Assembly (NCBI GenBank): GCA_020746995.1
Contig: JAGPXD010000001.1
Span: forward strand, 3,348,001 to 3,412,000
Direction of reading: 5' to 3'
Length of the DNA: 64,000 bases
From: Plectosphaerella cucumerina
Taxonomy: Eukaryota > Ascomycota > Sordariomycetes > Glomerellales > Plectosphaerellaceae
Program-made: the position numbers and the translations under genes
Notes under the pieces: model-generated
What the model saw: only the letters and a program-made list of their open reading frames with translations
The model's database searches: none
What the model was told of the DNA's origin: nothing
Shown: piece by piece, positions 1 to 11,614 of the stretch
Layout of the letters: each line of letters begins with the position of its first letter
Position numbering within the stretch: position 1 is the first letter of the stretch

Positions 1-231
1 GCAACCCTTCGCCCCCCTTTCCCACCGGCACAACACGCCTCATGCAGCACTCCCGAACCCCTCCCACCACTGCCCCAGCCCGCCTCGAGCAAGTGCCGAG
101 GCCGCGCTCCTTTCCAGTCCCCCACACGCAGAGGGAGATATTGCGAAGCGAGTTGCCAACAACATGTCCAGTCCCTTTCCGAGCGCGCGGATCGTTTCCT
201 GTCAAAGCTAACCCGTACTTTCACCGATAAG

Positions 232-880
232 TCGATGGACACCGACAAGGACGCCCCCAAGAAGACCCGCAAGGTCAAGAAGCAGGTCCGCAAGGGCGAC
301 CTGCCCATCTCCAGCGCCACCGCTTCGCTCTCCGAGGCCACCAAGGCCACCCTTCTCGAGAAGGAGTCGTCCATGGTCATGGAGGACAAGCTCGTCGCCG
401 ACACGGACGAGAAGAAGAACGAGCTCGAGACCTACATCTACGACCTCCGCAACAAGCTCGACGACCAGTACGCCGAGTTTGCCTCCGACGAGGAGAAGGA
501 GAAGATCAAGGAGCAGCTCACCCTGGCCGAGGTAAGATTCCTTGTCCCATACGCAAGAAAGAGGAAGAAATCAAACTGACACTCCACAGGACTGGCTGTA
601 CGATGAGGGTGACGACACCACCAAGGCCGTCTACATCGCCAAGCTCGACGAGCTCCGCGCTCTGGCCGGCCCCATCTCGCAGCGCTACTTCGAGAAGGTC
701 GAGGCTGACAGGCAAGCCGTCCAGGCACGGATCGACGCCGAGAAGGCTGCTAAGCGCGCCGCCGAGGAGGAGGCCCGCAAGGCTGCCGAGGCCGCCAAGG
801 CCGCCGAGGGCGGCAAGGACGAGGAGATGACCGACGCCGATAAGCCCGAGGTCGAGGAGCCTACCGAGGCCTCCAAGTAA
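232..880 (+). CDS. Hsp110/SSE1-type chaperone (Hsp88), C-terminal part only
   Basis: Coding exons are 232-531 and 590-880, with an intron at 532-589 (GTAAGA donor, CACAG acceptor) that joins in frame. The protein reads as the alpha-helical C-terminus of an Hsp110 nucleotide-exchange factor: a basic KKTRKVKKQVRKGDLP stretch, a helical segment around MVMEDKLVADTDEKKNELE, then DWLYDEGDDTTKAVYIAKL and an Ala/Glu/Lys-rich tail ending EEPTEASK. In fungi these cytosolic proteins exchange ADP on Hsp70 and hold unfolded clients. The ATPase and beta-sandwich domains are absent from the window. An AG at 230-231 preceded by GCTAAC could be an acceptor, in which case more exons lie to the left. The 230 bases before it, read in this frame, do not resemble Hsp110. 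The first ATG here is at 235. It converges on eIF5B. Confidence 0.85.
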
Positions 881-1403
881 AGCCAAGTATTCCAAGCAGA
901 AAGTACCACACAAAGAGAACGATGATGACGGATGACGGACGCGTCTCATGAGCAACGCGACATGCGCGGGGGAAGGAGGGGGCCGGCGGGTTTTTCACGA
1001 TGCGAGAGCAGTCATCTCATGTTCACCTCTCCCCAACCCTGCTTTTTCGTCACGACCGGGGTCAGGGATAGCACATGGGACGCACAAAAGTAATGAAATA
1101 GACTAGACCCGAACAGCCGCGTTGGTTTTGAGATGCAAACATTGGTTTATGCTTTTGTCCTGGGCTCCTGAGTGATGTTGTGAAGGGGACTTGATGCCAT
1201 CCAAACAGGAGGGATACGATACTCCCTCGTTAAACCAACCCGTACCTCGATATGAAAAGGAAACAAAATGTCATGTTTTATTCATCCTCTTTGACCTTCC
1301 AACTTCCGTCCGTCTCTACCTCGTACACCCCGCCCATCACGGGGGCCATGATAAACTTTTTAAGAAACACCCATCCTCCCTCCACCTCCGAACGACCACC
1401 CGC
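881..1403. other. Convergent intergenic region, Hsp110 / eIF5B
   Basis: This is 3' flanking sequence of two convergent genes. It contains moderately AT-rich stretches and no convincing reading frame, RNA gene or repeat. It presumably holds both polyadenylation regions. Confidence 0.6.
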
Positions 1404-4400
1404 TCAGGCCACGTCAAAGAGCGGCTTGAGCTTGATGATGAGCTGCCACTCGTCGTTGGTGACGTCCTTGCGGTAGAACTCCTTGAGGGTGTCGATGCTC
1501 TTGCGCGAGATGAGACTGTACAGACGGTCGGCCTCCTCGAGCTGGCGGCCGTAGGTGGGCTGGTGGCCGCCCATTTCGATCTTGACGGCGACAGAGGGCT
1601 GGCCCTTTTTGCAGACGGCGATTTGCTTGTGGTCGCGCTCGATGGATGTGCTGGAGTTTGTTAGCGGGCTGTACATAGGGGGAAGGATGGGTGGAGGGGG
1701 GTACGTACACTCTGCCGACGCTGATGACCTCCTTGACGCCCGTGACCGAGTTGGTCTTGACAGCGGCGATGGGCGTGTTAATCCGCAGCGAGCCCTCAAT
1801 GACATCGACACCAACAACGACGGGGTTCGTCTTGTTGAACACGGCGACGGTGTTGAGGACGCAGGGGAAAACGGCGAGCATCTTGGACTCCTCCTTCTTC
1901 TTCTCCAGCAGATCGTCCATGTGCTTGGTGAAGGCGTCGAAGAGGTGGTAGATGATGTCAGCCTGGAAGATCTTGACACCGACATCGTCAGCATAGCTCT
2001 GGGCCTCCTTGTCGACCTTGACATCGAAGCAGAGCATGACGCCGTAGTCGGGCGCCTTCTCGAGCATGATGCCGCACTGCATGACGTCGCGCTTGTAGAC
2101 GGGGCCGATGCCGACGTTTGCGACGGGGATCTTGCAGTCCTTGAGGAAGTCGAGGAGGGCCTCGAGCGAGCCGAGCGTCGACGCCTGCACGCTGACGCCG
2201 CGGCCCGTCTTCTCGACACGGCTGAAGAGCGAGGCGAGGTCGCCCTCGACCTCGTCGGCAAGATCGTCCTCGTCGTCGTCGGGGCCGACGACGAGCAGGC
2301 GGGAGCCGGCGATGGCGCCCTCGAGGTTGGGCGCGCTGATCTTGACTCCCAGCGCGGCCTTGACCTCCTTGTTGTGCACGTAGGCCGACTTGAGACGCAG
2401 TTCGCGCAGCGGCGCGGGCGTCAGCAGCGCGCGAATGTTTGTGACGATGGCACCCTCGACACCAGCCAGGACAATCTTGTCGCCTTCGCGCAGGTAACCG
2501 TTGGTCAGGATGACGTCGATGGTCATACCGAAGCCCTCGATGGCCTTGACCTCGAGCACGGTGGCCTGGCACTCGGAGAGGTACATGAGCGAGCCGACCA
2601 TGCGCTCCTGGGTGAGCTGCACGATGAGCTTGAGCAGATCGGGGATACCCTCGCCCGTGTGGGCCGACGTGGGGATGAGAGAGACGTTCTTGGACATGGA
2701 CTTGTTCTCGTAGTAGAGCTCGGCGTTGAAGCCCTGCTCGGCGAAGAGGACCTTTGTCTGCTGAAGCCTGTTGTGGAACTCGTTCTGCACGCCCTTGGGC
2801 TGCAGGGCCAGCGACTCCTGGAAGCCGTTGTTGTCGACCTTCTTCCAACCGTAGAGACGATCGATCTTGTTGAGCGCGACGACGAAGGGCGTCTTCCTGT
2901 CGCGCAGCAGCTTCATCGACTCGAGCGTCTGCTGCTGCAGGCCGTGCATGATGTCGACGACGAGAATGGCAATGTTGCAAAGCGACGAACCACGGGACCG
3001 GAGGTTTGAGAAAGACTCGTGACCGGGTGTGTCGATGATGAGCAGACCCGGCACCTTGAACTCGAAGGCGCCGTCGGGGTTGACGACGGCCGTCTTCTGC
3101 TTGATGGCGTCGACAGGGAAGTACGTGGCACCGATCTGCTGCGTGATACCACCGGCCTCGCCCTCCTGGACGTTGGTCTGGCGGATCTTGTCGAGCAGCT
3201 TGGTCTTTCCGGTATCGACGTGGCCCAGAATACAGCAGATGGGCGAGCGCAGGTTGTCGGCCGAGCGGGCGGCCATGGCAGCCTGGTGTGCCTTCTCGCG
3301 ACGCTCCGCGGCCTCCCTCTTCCTCTGAGCCTCCTGGGCGGCCCGGGTGCGGGCATCTTCGTCGTCCGACTCCTCCTCAGAAGACTCGTCATCCTCCGAG
3401 TCGTCGTTGTCATCCTCATCCTCGTCGTCCTTCTTGGTGTCAGCAGCAGCAGCAGCGTCAGCCTTCTTGTCACCCTCGGCCTCGGCGTCGCTATCAGCGT
3501 CCCAGCTGTCCTTGACGTCGCCATCCGAGGCGGCAGCAGCCTCCCAGTCCTCGTCGACATCACTCTCGACCTTCTTGGACTTCTTGGCCTCCTCAGCGGC
3601 CTTCTCGGCAGCAGCCTTCTCCTCAGCCTCCTTGAGGAGCTGCTCGGCACGCTGCCTGGCGCGCTCGGCGGCCTCGGCGAGGATCTTTTCCTCGTCGACC
3701 TTCTCGACGGCCTTGCGGCTGCCCTTCTTCTTGTCGGCGGCCTTCTTCTTGCTGTCGGCCGAGGCCTCGGCGGCGGGGCCAACCTTGATACCGGCGTCGA
3801 GCATCTGCTGGAGCTTGCGCTCGTTGCGAGCCTTCTCCTCCTTCTGGGCCTTTGACATGTACTTGCCCTCCTTCTTGAGCTGCTCAATCTTCTCCTTCTC
3901 GCGCTGCTTCTTTAGGGCCCTGGCCTCCTCTCTCCGCTTGAGCTCCTCCTCCTCCTCGCGCTGCAGTGCCTCGAGGCGGGCCTTCTGCTCCTCCTGGAAG
4001 CGCGACTCGGCCTCGGCGGCCAGGCGCAGCTCCTCCTGCTTCTTCTGCAGGGCGAGGATGTGGGCGGGAACCTTCTTCTTCTTGCCATCGGCGGCGGGAG
4101 CCGAGGCGGCGGGTGCAGCGGCGGCGGCGGCGGGTGTGTCCTTCTTCTCGGGGGCCTTGGCGGCTTCGGCCTTTGCGGCGCCACCGGCAGCCTTCTTCTT
4201 CGCAGCCTGATAGGTGTCACATCAGTCAGCAGACGTCTTTGAGAGGAGGTGGGGGTGACGAGGTGCATACCATTTCCTTCTTGCGTTGCTTCTCCTTCTC
4301 CTTCTTGAGCTTCTCCTTCTCGGCCTTGGTCAGGACGCGGCCGCCCTCGCCGGTCTCTTCGCCAGCGCCGGCCGCGGAAGCGTCGGCCTTGTCGGCCTGC

Positions 4401-4711
4401 TTGCCTCCCTTGCCACCCTTGCCCTTCTTGTCGGGGAGGTTCCATTCATCTTCCATGGAGGCCTCAACGGGTGCGGCGGGGGTGGGAGCCTCCTCCTCGG
4501 CGACGGGCTCCTCCTCCTGGATGCCCTTCTTCTTCCTCTTCTCCCTGTTCTTGCGCAGGGTAGCCATCAGGCCGCCGACCTCTTCCTCCTCGGCGGGGGC
4601 ATCGTTCTCAGCACCCTCGGCGGGGGCGGCGGCAGGGGCGACGGTCTCGCCGAGCTCGGCCTCCCAGTCGTCGTTGCCTCCCTTCTTGTTTCCCTTCTTC
4701 TTAGGCGCCAT
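1404..4711 (-). CDS. FUN12: Eukaryotic translation initiation factor 5B (eIF5B, IF2-type GTPase)
   Basis: Exons, in transcript order, are 4711-4271, 4206-1709 and 1650-1404, giving 1061 aa. eIF5B is the GTPase that drives 60S subunit joining at the end of cytosolic initiation. The N-terminal ~470 residues are a Lys/Glu/Ala-rich, largely charged extension typical of the family. The G domain follows with GHVDTGKT (G1, near residue 474), GGITQQIGAT (switch region), DTPGHE (G3) and NKID (G4). Domains II-IV complete the protein, ending near QLIIKLKPLFDVA. Intron 1 (4207-4270) has GTATGC...CAG and intron 2 (1651-1708) has GTACGT...CAG; both restore frame. The start is MAPKKKGNKKGG, which matches the usual lysine-rich N-terminus. 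Length is normal for fungi. Confidence 0.95.
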
Positions 4712-5701
4712 TTTGAATCGGCGGGGTGTGTCTTCTGGTGGGGGCAGAAAAGCTTCGTGGTGGGCGTGGGATCGAGATGCGATTTGTGGTGTCTCGGGGG
4801 AGGGCGTCAAGGTGCCGTGGCGGGGTAGTCGTCGTTCCGGGACGACAATATTAAAATGAGCGGATGTAGGGGAGTCGCAGTTGTCTCCGAGCCCAAAGGA
4901 AAAAAATTAGCGAGACTGCGAGAAGAGGCTTCTGGGGAAAGACGCTCTGGCTGCTCTTGGGGGGATCGAGGGAAAGAGATCCAGGAAGCAAAGCCGTGGA
5001 AGTGGCGTCGTCTGCGTCAGGCAGTAGTGGGCGACGGGACAGTGTGACGGGGTAGGGACTGGTGAATGGTGGCTCACTCCGGTGGGGGGGTGAACTTGAA
5101 GTGGACTGCGGGGCAGTGGTGCAGTGGGCAGTAGCAGAGTGCTGGGCCGTGCCTGGCGTGCTCGGTGAGTGACGGACCGGGCCAGTTTGGCCTCAGCGAG
5201 ACGGGAGCTCCTCTGGTGCTGCCCTGTGGACCGACTGCCAGGCATTTTTGTGGCTCTTGGTGCGAAAAAATAAATATTTGTGCACTCTCAGCGTGCTGGA
5301 GCTTCGCCCGGCTTATCCGATAAATACCCGGCCGACGTCACGGATGCCCCACCAGCCAGGTCTTGCCCCTATTCCGGCGACCCCTTTGTACGCTGGGCCG
5401 ACATCAATCCATACCTGTACTCAAAGCACTTGCAAAGAATTGGACGGAATTCTGGCAGATGCTGCTTGAACACAAAATTCATGCATACAACTCGCTGTTG
5501 TGTTTGAAGTGCGAGGTTCCCATGTCTTGAAGCTTTATCTCTTCTCCTTTCCTGTGATCAAATACTGAGGTGGTCAAACATCACAATACGAAACTCCCCT
5601 TTGACTTGTGGATTGTTCTTGTTGTTTATTATCTGTTTGATGGGTTGGTTGCCAAAAGCTAGGCATACTGCCCGCTCAACACTCATCTAGCCCCCCACCC
5701 T
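4712..5701. other. eIF5B upstream region
   Basis: This 990-bp interval lies between eIF5B and the downstream end of the MMS1-like gene, both on the minus strand, so it contains the eIF5B promoter and 5' UTR. There is an AT-rich patch near 5260-5280. No supported gene was seen. Confidence 0.6.
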
Positions 5702-8700
5702 TTAAAATACAGGGGCCAGGTAATACTCCAGCACATCATGGACCAGCTCGACGAAGCTTGTCGAGGATTTTGTCCACCTGCCTCCTTCCAGCCCGTCTAG
5801 CGCTTCCCGCAAAGCGACTGTGGCCCCGTCCTCAGCAAGAAGCCTCTCCAGGATCCCAGGCGCCAGGCAGCGCTGGAGGATGTCTCCGTTGATGTGCTTT
5901 CTCCTTGCGGCGTAGCGATCGATCTTGGCCAACGCAGCAGACCCATCCCCGCCCCTGGCACTCGGGATGGGCTTTCTGGACGCAAAAGGACACGTCAGTC
6001 GGCTGTCCAGACACATGTTCTGGAGCAGCTCAAGCACCCGCCATCCCTCTTCGTTGATCAGCGCAAAGTGATGGACGGAGCCGTCAAGCCCCATGCCCAG
6101 AACCTCCGCCTCGTCCACAGTACTGGCCAAGTGCCCATATTTGCGCGTCCGGTCCGACATCTGCCATTGCGGTCGTGTGTGGCCCCGCCGCAGACGCCGT
6201 ATGGCCGATGTCAGTTTTCCTGAGAAGACGACCTGATATTGACCCTGCGACTCGCTCTGCGTCGATGGCGGGATCCACAAGCCCGCCATTTCGTGGCCCT
6301 GCTCGCAGACGAGTGAGATGGGCCACGGAAACCCGTCGCCACCGCCCATGTCAAGCGAGTGTGTCACACGCCGACTGGTGGCTTCCGAGTGCGTGATGAT
6401 CATCTCTGCCTCCTCATCGCCGTGTCTGGGATCGATCAGCAGCAGTGAGTGGTGCCGAGTCAGCACCTGGATCCTGCCGTCGCTGTACTGCAGCGACGTC
6501 GCTTCAGAGGGAAGGTTCAACCTCTTCTTGAGCTTAAACTTCTTCTCCTGCGTGTCCAGCACGTGCCACTGCAGCATTGTCCCCGCGCAGAAAAATAGGT
6601 CCGGGCCGTGGCCTACGAAACCATGGATCGCGCGCGAGTCTTTGATCTTATAGCGCGTCGAGTAGAAGATGCGCCGCCGCCGCTCTCCGGCCGCCCCCGT
6701 CTCCGTCAACGGGTTCGCCTTAATGATGTGCAACCGTCCATCGATTGTGGTCAGCACCAGGAAGTGGAAAGTCCTCCCCTCAGTCTCGTAGTACCATTCA
6801 GCCATGCTTTGCACCCGCCCCGTGTCTTCGGCGAGACCGCGGAGATATGTGACTTGTGTGCTGTTGTGCGTTGCCGTGCCAATGTCCTCGCCCGAGTCCG
6901 GGTCAATGAGCGCCAGCACTGTACCGCCCGCGGGGGGCCTGACAGCCACCACCAGGCACCGCAGCTGATGCGAGAAGAGTATCTGCATGGGTGTCCCGTT
7001 GACCTTGTGACTGCGCGGCACGCACTGCGCCCTTTGAGACATCTCTGCTACCAGGATCTGGTCGCCCGAGAGCAGAAGCATCGAAATGTGATCGCTGTGC
7101 CCAAACCCGAGCGCCATGCTCGTCGCGAAATGCACTGGAGGCGAGCCAACGCTAGGAGCCTGCACATCATTGGCGATGACCTTCTGTTTTGTTCTGAATC
7201 GGCCCGGATGTCTCCCGTCGTAGTCGCCCAGCAGTAGCACGACATCGTCGCAACATACGAGGAATGTTCCTGGGAGCGCTGGGTTATTGCTTGGGAAGAC
7301 GCTCACGGCGACGGCCCCCAGTCGCTCTCGCGTCATTGACACAGCGTCATCCTCTGCGCTGTCGTCCTGGGCCACAGTGACGATGTGACCGCTGCGAAGC
7401 CCGAGCACCACGAGAGGCCTGTTGTGCACCTGATCCGTGACAAAGACCATGCTAGCGATCTGCTCAAGGGGACGAGCGTCGTTGATGTCGGTATGCGGCA
7501 CCGAGTCTACATGTGGCGCGTCAGTATTATTCCTCGTTCAAGTGGGATTTGAGAATCCTTACCAGAGCCGACTCGCAGAACTCGGCGGGCGGTTTGCGAG
7601 TCAACATCAGTATCAAAGATGGACAGAATGGGGCCGTCGGCGTGCCACGTGCCGACGAGGAGATGCTCCCGAGAGCCAAATCCACCGAAGCCGAGGCACG
7701 TCACCTCATCACGGCTCTCGTAGCTTCTCTCCAAGAGGACCTGCGCTTCCTGGATGCGGAACGTATGAACAGCGAAAATGCCTCCCATGTGAGTCACGAC
7801 GGCCACATGGTGCCCGGCGATGGTCGCGTGCAAGAGCTCGCCGCATTGGTCGTTCAACAGTCCAACAAAGTCCCGCTGAATGCTAGTTGTTCCAAAAGGG
7901 TCAGTCTCTGAGGCAATTTTACTTCCAACGACATCGACGGTCTTACCTCTCTGATGGGGTCACCAACACAATGGCCTTCTCCGTGACTTGCACAATCAGC
8001 TGCTCTGAGCACTGGGCAGCAGCCAGTGTGCGCGAGGATGTGTCAAACTGATGACTGCCAACGTCGGGCTGGCTCGGGTCGGCCGACCCACGGGGGACTT
8101 GCAGAACATCCGAGCCGTCGGGGAGGGCAAGAAGCAGGTAGTGTCCCGGTCCAATGTCAGGAAGATATGCGTCAAAGACCCAGATCTTCTGCACAGGGGA
8201 GCCGTAAGAGATATCCCACCCGATGTTGGCAGCAAGGCCGAAGCGCAGTTCGCTTACTCGGCCCTGAACACCCTTGCCGGATATGCAAAACACCCGATCG
8301 GAGCCATCGAGATTCGTCCAGTGCTGCTGTTGTTGCTGCCTTCGCCCAGAAGGACCAGGACTTTCGCGTGTGCTCACCTCATCCCATGCCGTGGCCTTGT
8401 CGGTGGTGGCAAAGTCTCTGGTTGATGTCCAGTTTGGGATGATACCGAGCTCCACAACTGGTTCCCGTGCTTTCAACTTCACTCCATGTCAGCACCTGAC
8501 TCGCCAAACGACCTCCTTGACAGGAGCACTGATTTGCGCATACCTGACAGATCAGTCCTGGTCCGGATTCGCCGGCGATGATGGCAAGGTCGGACTGGAT
8601 CTCGTCCATCGTGGCGAACGCTGACGATATATTGCAACTGCAGGTGCCAACACTCATGAGCGCACCACTGGCATCCTCACTATTGTCCATCTCCCAGTAT

Positions 8701-10047
8701 GCTATCACGCCATCCTCGCGGGCAAGATAGACGTGATCGTGCTCCTCGTAGTAACGCTGTCGCCTCACAGGTCGATCCCAGGCAGTCCACAGAGGGGGCC
8801 GGAGGCCGTGGTGGTAAGGGCTCGCGACGTCCAAGCTTGGGTTGACCCGCACGTGCTTCGGTGGTCCCTGGAGAATGTCTTGGAAGAAGCCGATGGCCTT
8901 TTCGGAGACAACGAGAAAGGCGCTTCGTACCGTCAGCGGGATGAGAAACAAGGGGACGGAGTGTTCTTTTGGCAGTCGATAGCCGCGTTTCTCTTCTGCC
9001 AGTATTTCAGCGACGTCCTCCTGCGCCTCCCAGTCATAGATAATCATGTGGGAGCCCTTCTTGTTGACAACGATCAAGAGCATGATGACATGATAGTCGC
9101 CGTCCTGTGGCCGCGGGTGGAGGAAGACCAGTTTGTGAATCAGACCGACGATGGGCCGCGGATGCCTCTTTCTGATGGGGGTGAAGGTCTGTGTAAGTCG
9201 ATATTGCCCATCCATTTTTTTCCACGTCTCGAGCTCGTAGACGACCAGTTTGCTTTCAATGTCGGCCACGGCGAGGTATCGAGAATAGGGGTCAACGGCC
9301 ACGCTATGTCCGATACTGCCAAAGCTGCGGTCGGGGTTCTTGTAGCAAGCCGTCTCGAAGTGAAGCTGGGTGTCTGTCTGGCGGACGAATAGGAAGACAA
9401 ACATGCCCGACTCCAGGACGAGGAACAAGAGGTGCGGCGGGAGCCCAAGCGGTTGCTCTCCGGCCCGCCGCGGCGTGGCTTCCGGAGCATCGCTGCCGCC
9501 GCTGGCAAATTTGACGTCCTCAAGGGAGATGTCGTCCTGGAGCTTGTCGATGCGGTTGTACGTGTTACCCAGAACGCAAGCGTTTACGATGCGGGAGTCG
9601 AAGTCACTCTTCCTCAAGACCTCGTGCAGCTCGCTACCGTTACGGAGCTCGTTGACCTGGACATAGTAGTCCTGATTCTCGTCAGTACACGACGCGACGG
9701 GGTTAAGAGGGCCATCCCGCCAGCGCGGTAAGGGGAAGATGGCACGCCAAGTAGATTGCCTGCAGGGTTGGCGCAGGAGGAAGGAGGAGTTGGGAGAGAA
9801 CAAGACTTACGCCGACAAAAACAACGTCATTCTGGCTGCGTGAGCGCAGACGCGCGGGGAGAACATGGCGGACGACGGGGCTCTCAATGATGGTTCGAGT
9901 CAGGATGCCGCAAGAGGGTGGTTCCGGGGGCGGCACTGGGACGGGTTCCGGAGGTTGGGGGGTGTTGCCTTTGAGGAGACTGTGAATGGTTTGGCGGCTA
10001 GTCTGCCACTGTCCGTCCCGGAACACGTTTGTCTCGATGGTGGCCAT
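5702..10047 (-). CDS. MMS1_N / CPSF-A (DDB1-like) triple beta-propeller protein
   Basis: Five exons in transcript order: 10047-9811, 9671-8544, 8476-7947, 7882-7563 and 7506-5702, encoding 1339 aa. All four introns (139, 67, 64 and 56 bp) have GT-AG ends and restore frame. The protein has the features of the Mms1 N-terminal / CPSF160 / DDB1 / Rse1 superfamily: an N-terminal NDVVFVG strand leading into YYVQVNELRN, then long runs of beta-propeller-like strands such as SRYLAVADIESKLVVYEL. In yeast, Mms1 is the substrate-adaptor linker of the Rtt101 cullin ligase in replication-fork repair; other relatives act in mRNA 3' processing or splicing. I cannot say which branch this belongs to, but the residues at the start resemble the filamentous-fungal Mms1_N group more than Rse1. 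Its upstream region is the 4.5-kb divergent interval. Confidence 0.78.
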
Positions 10048-11476
10048 GTCAGGCTAGGAGAGTGGGAACGGATGGTGTGCCAGAGGCCCTGTCTAGCAGG
10101 ATTTGGAACCGGCGTGGGGGGCGTGTCGCCGTTGGGATGGGAGCGTCGAGGGGTAGGGCGTGGTGATGTAGGATCAGCAATTTCGGGAGTCCGGGCAGCA
10201 TTTTTGACGCATAAGCTACCGGCGGAGAAGAGGGATCACTCAGCAGCAGCACGTCCGCAGGAGCATCTGGATGGCGGGAGCTGTCTGGGGCAGGCAGGGT
10301 GACGGGCGAGAAAGCGTCACGCTCAGTCGGTGTCGCTAGAGAAGGAGCCCGGCGGGTGAGCAAGAGGGAAGGGTGGCGGCACAGGTGGCAGCAGCAAGGG
10401 GCAGCGTGCCGGGTTGGTAAGGTAGTAGGGGCCAGATATATCGCAGGATACGGAACCCAACGCTGGCTGTCGTGCCGCGAGGGGGGTGGCTCGTTCGTTG
10501 AGTGCTGTAGGCCGGCCTAGCGGTGGTGGTAGCGAGGTTGAGGCGTCGCAGCGGACAGATGGGCTGCGGAGCTGACGAGAAGGCCGTGCCTGCTGCCGTG
10601 ATCAGCTCTCCTCCGGCGTCCTGTGGGCACCTCAAGGGAGGTGCTTCCGCCTGGCGGGAAGGAACGGGTCAGCTCAGACGAGAGACTGACCCCTGAGGTC
10701 CAGACTGCAGAAGACCCGAGGCCACGAAGGGCAGTCGAGGCCGGTTCAAGCTGGCGGGCGACGCGAGGAAGAGACAGGATAGGGGTCCGACTGGTACCAC
10801 TCGTATGCTTGCTGCGCGCTCCTCGTCCTGTCCTGTATTTGGGGGCCAGGGGGGGCGACGATCCGGGACCCGACGGTGAGGTTGGGCACAGATGAAGCGA
10901 GTCCTTGGGCACGCACGTTTCTGGAGAAATCAGAAACTGGCCAGGGAGGAGGTTGCCTCGGGAGGCGACTGACTCGAGCGGCACTGAAGCTGTATTCTAG
11001 GCCGCCGATCCCCGAACAAGGTTGGCCCAGGCGGTGGTGAGATGCAGGGTGGCTGGGCGGATGTGCGTCGTGTACCAAGTACTATAGTTGGTAGCCTGTA
11101 GCGTGGGCCGCGGGGGCCGGGGGAGCTGGCACCGCGAAGGTGGTGAGGGTGGTCAAGGGGTCTAGGGGTGCTGCTCGGTACGAGGAGCGAGAAGAGGCCT
11201 AGCCCGGGAGGCGCTTCGCGGAGTAGAGGAGATCGGCACAAGCCGGCGGGACACAGCGGAGAGGGGTGACTCTGTGTCTATTTTTTTTTTGTGGTGTTGA
11301 CGGCCCGGATCCGCAAGCGCCGGCCGACAGGGTTCCTTGGGTCAAGCTTCGGCGACGGCGGCGGAGGCGGTGCCTGGACGGGAGGGGCTTGGAGGGCGGT
11401 GGTGAACCGGCGGGATGGTAGCGGGCAGGCGTGTGCGTGTGCTCCAGCTGTGTGTGCTCAGGTCGTGTGTCTGTCC

Positions 11477-11506
11477 GTGTGTGTGTGCGTGTGTGTGTGT
11501 GTGTGT
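11477..11506. repeat. (GT)n microsatellite
   Basis: A nearly perfect dinucleotide tract of about 15 GT units with one C interruption lies inside the long divergent interval. Confidence 0.9.
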
Positions 11507-11595
11507 TGCTTGCTCCGAATGCCTGGGTAGCTCGTCTGCTGGAGAGGGGTAGCGCGAGGGACCTAGTAACGGCAAGTCGTCGGACTAATTGCGGC

Positions 11596-11614
11596 GGATG
11601 GATGGATGGATGGA
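11596..11614. repeat. (GGAT)n short tandem repeat
   Basis: Four to five GGAT units lie about 90 bp downstream of the GT tract. Confidence 0.85.

Noticed and set aside
1555..3009. 484-codon plus-strand frame opposite eIF5B
   Set aside because: Antisense shadow of the conserved GTPase domain.
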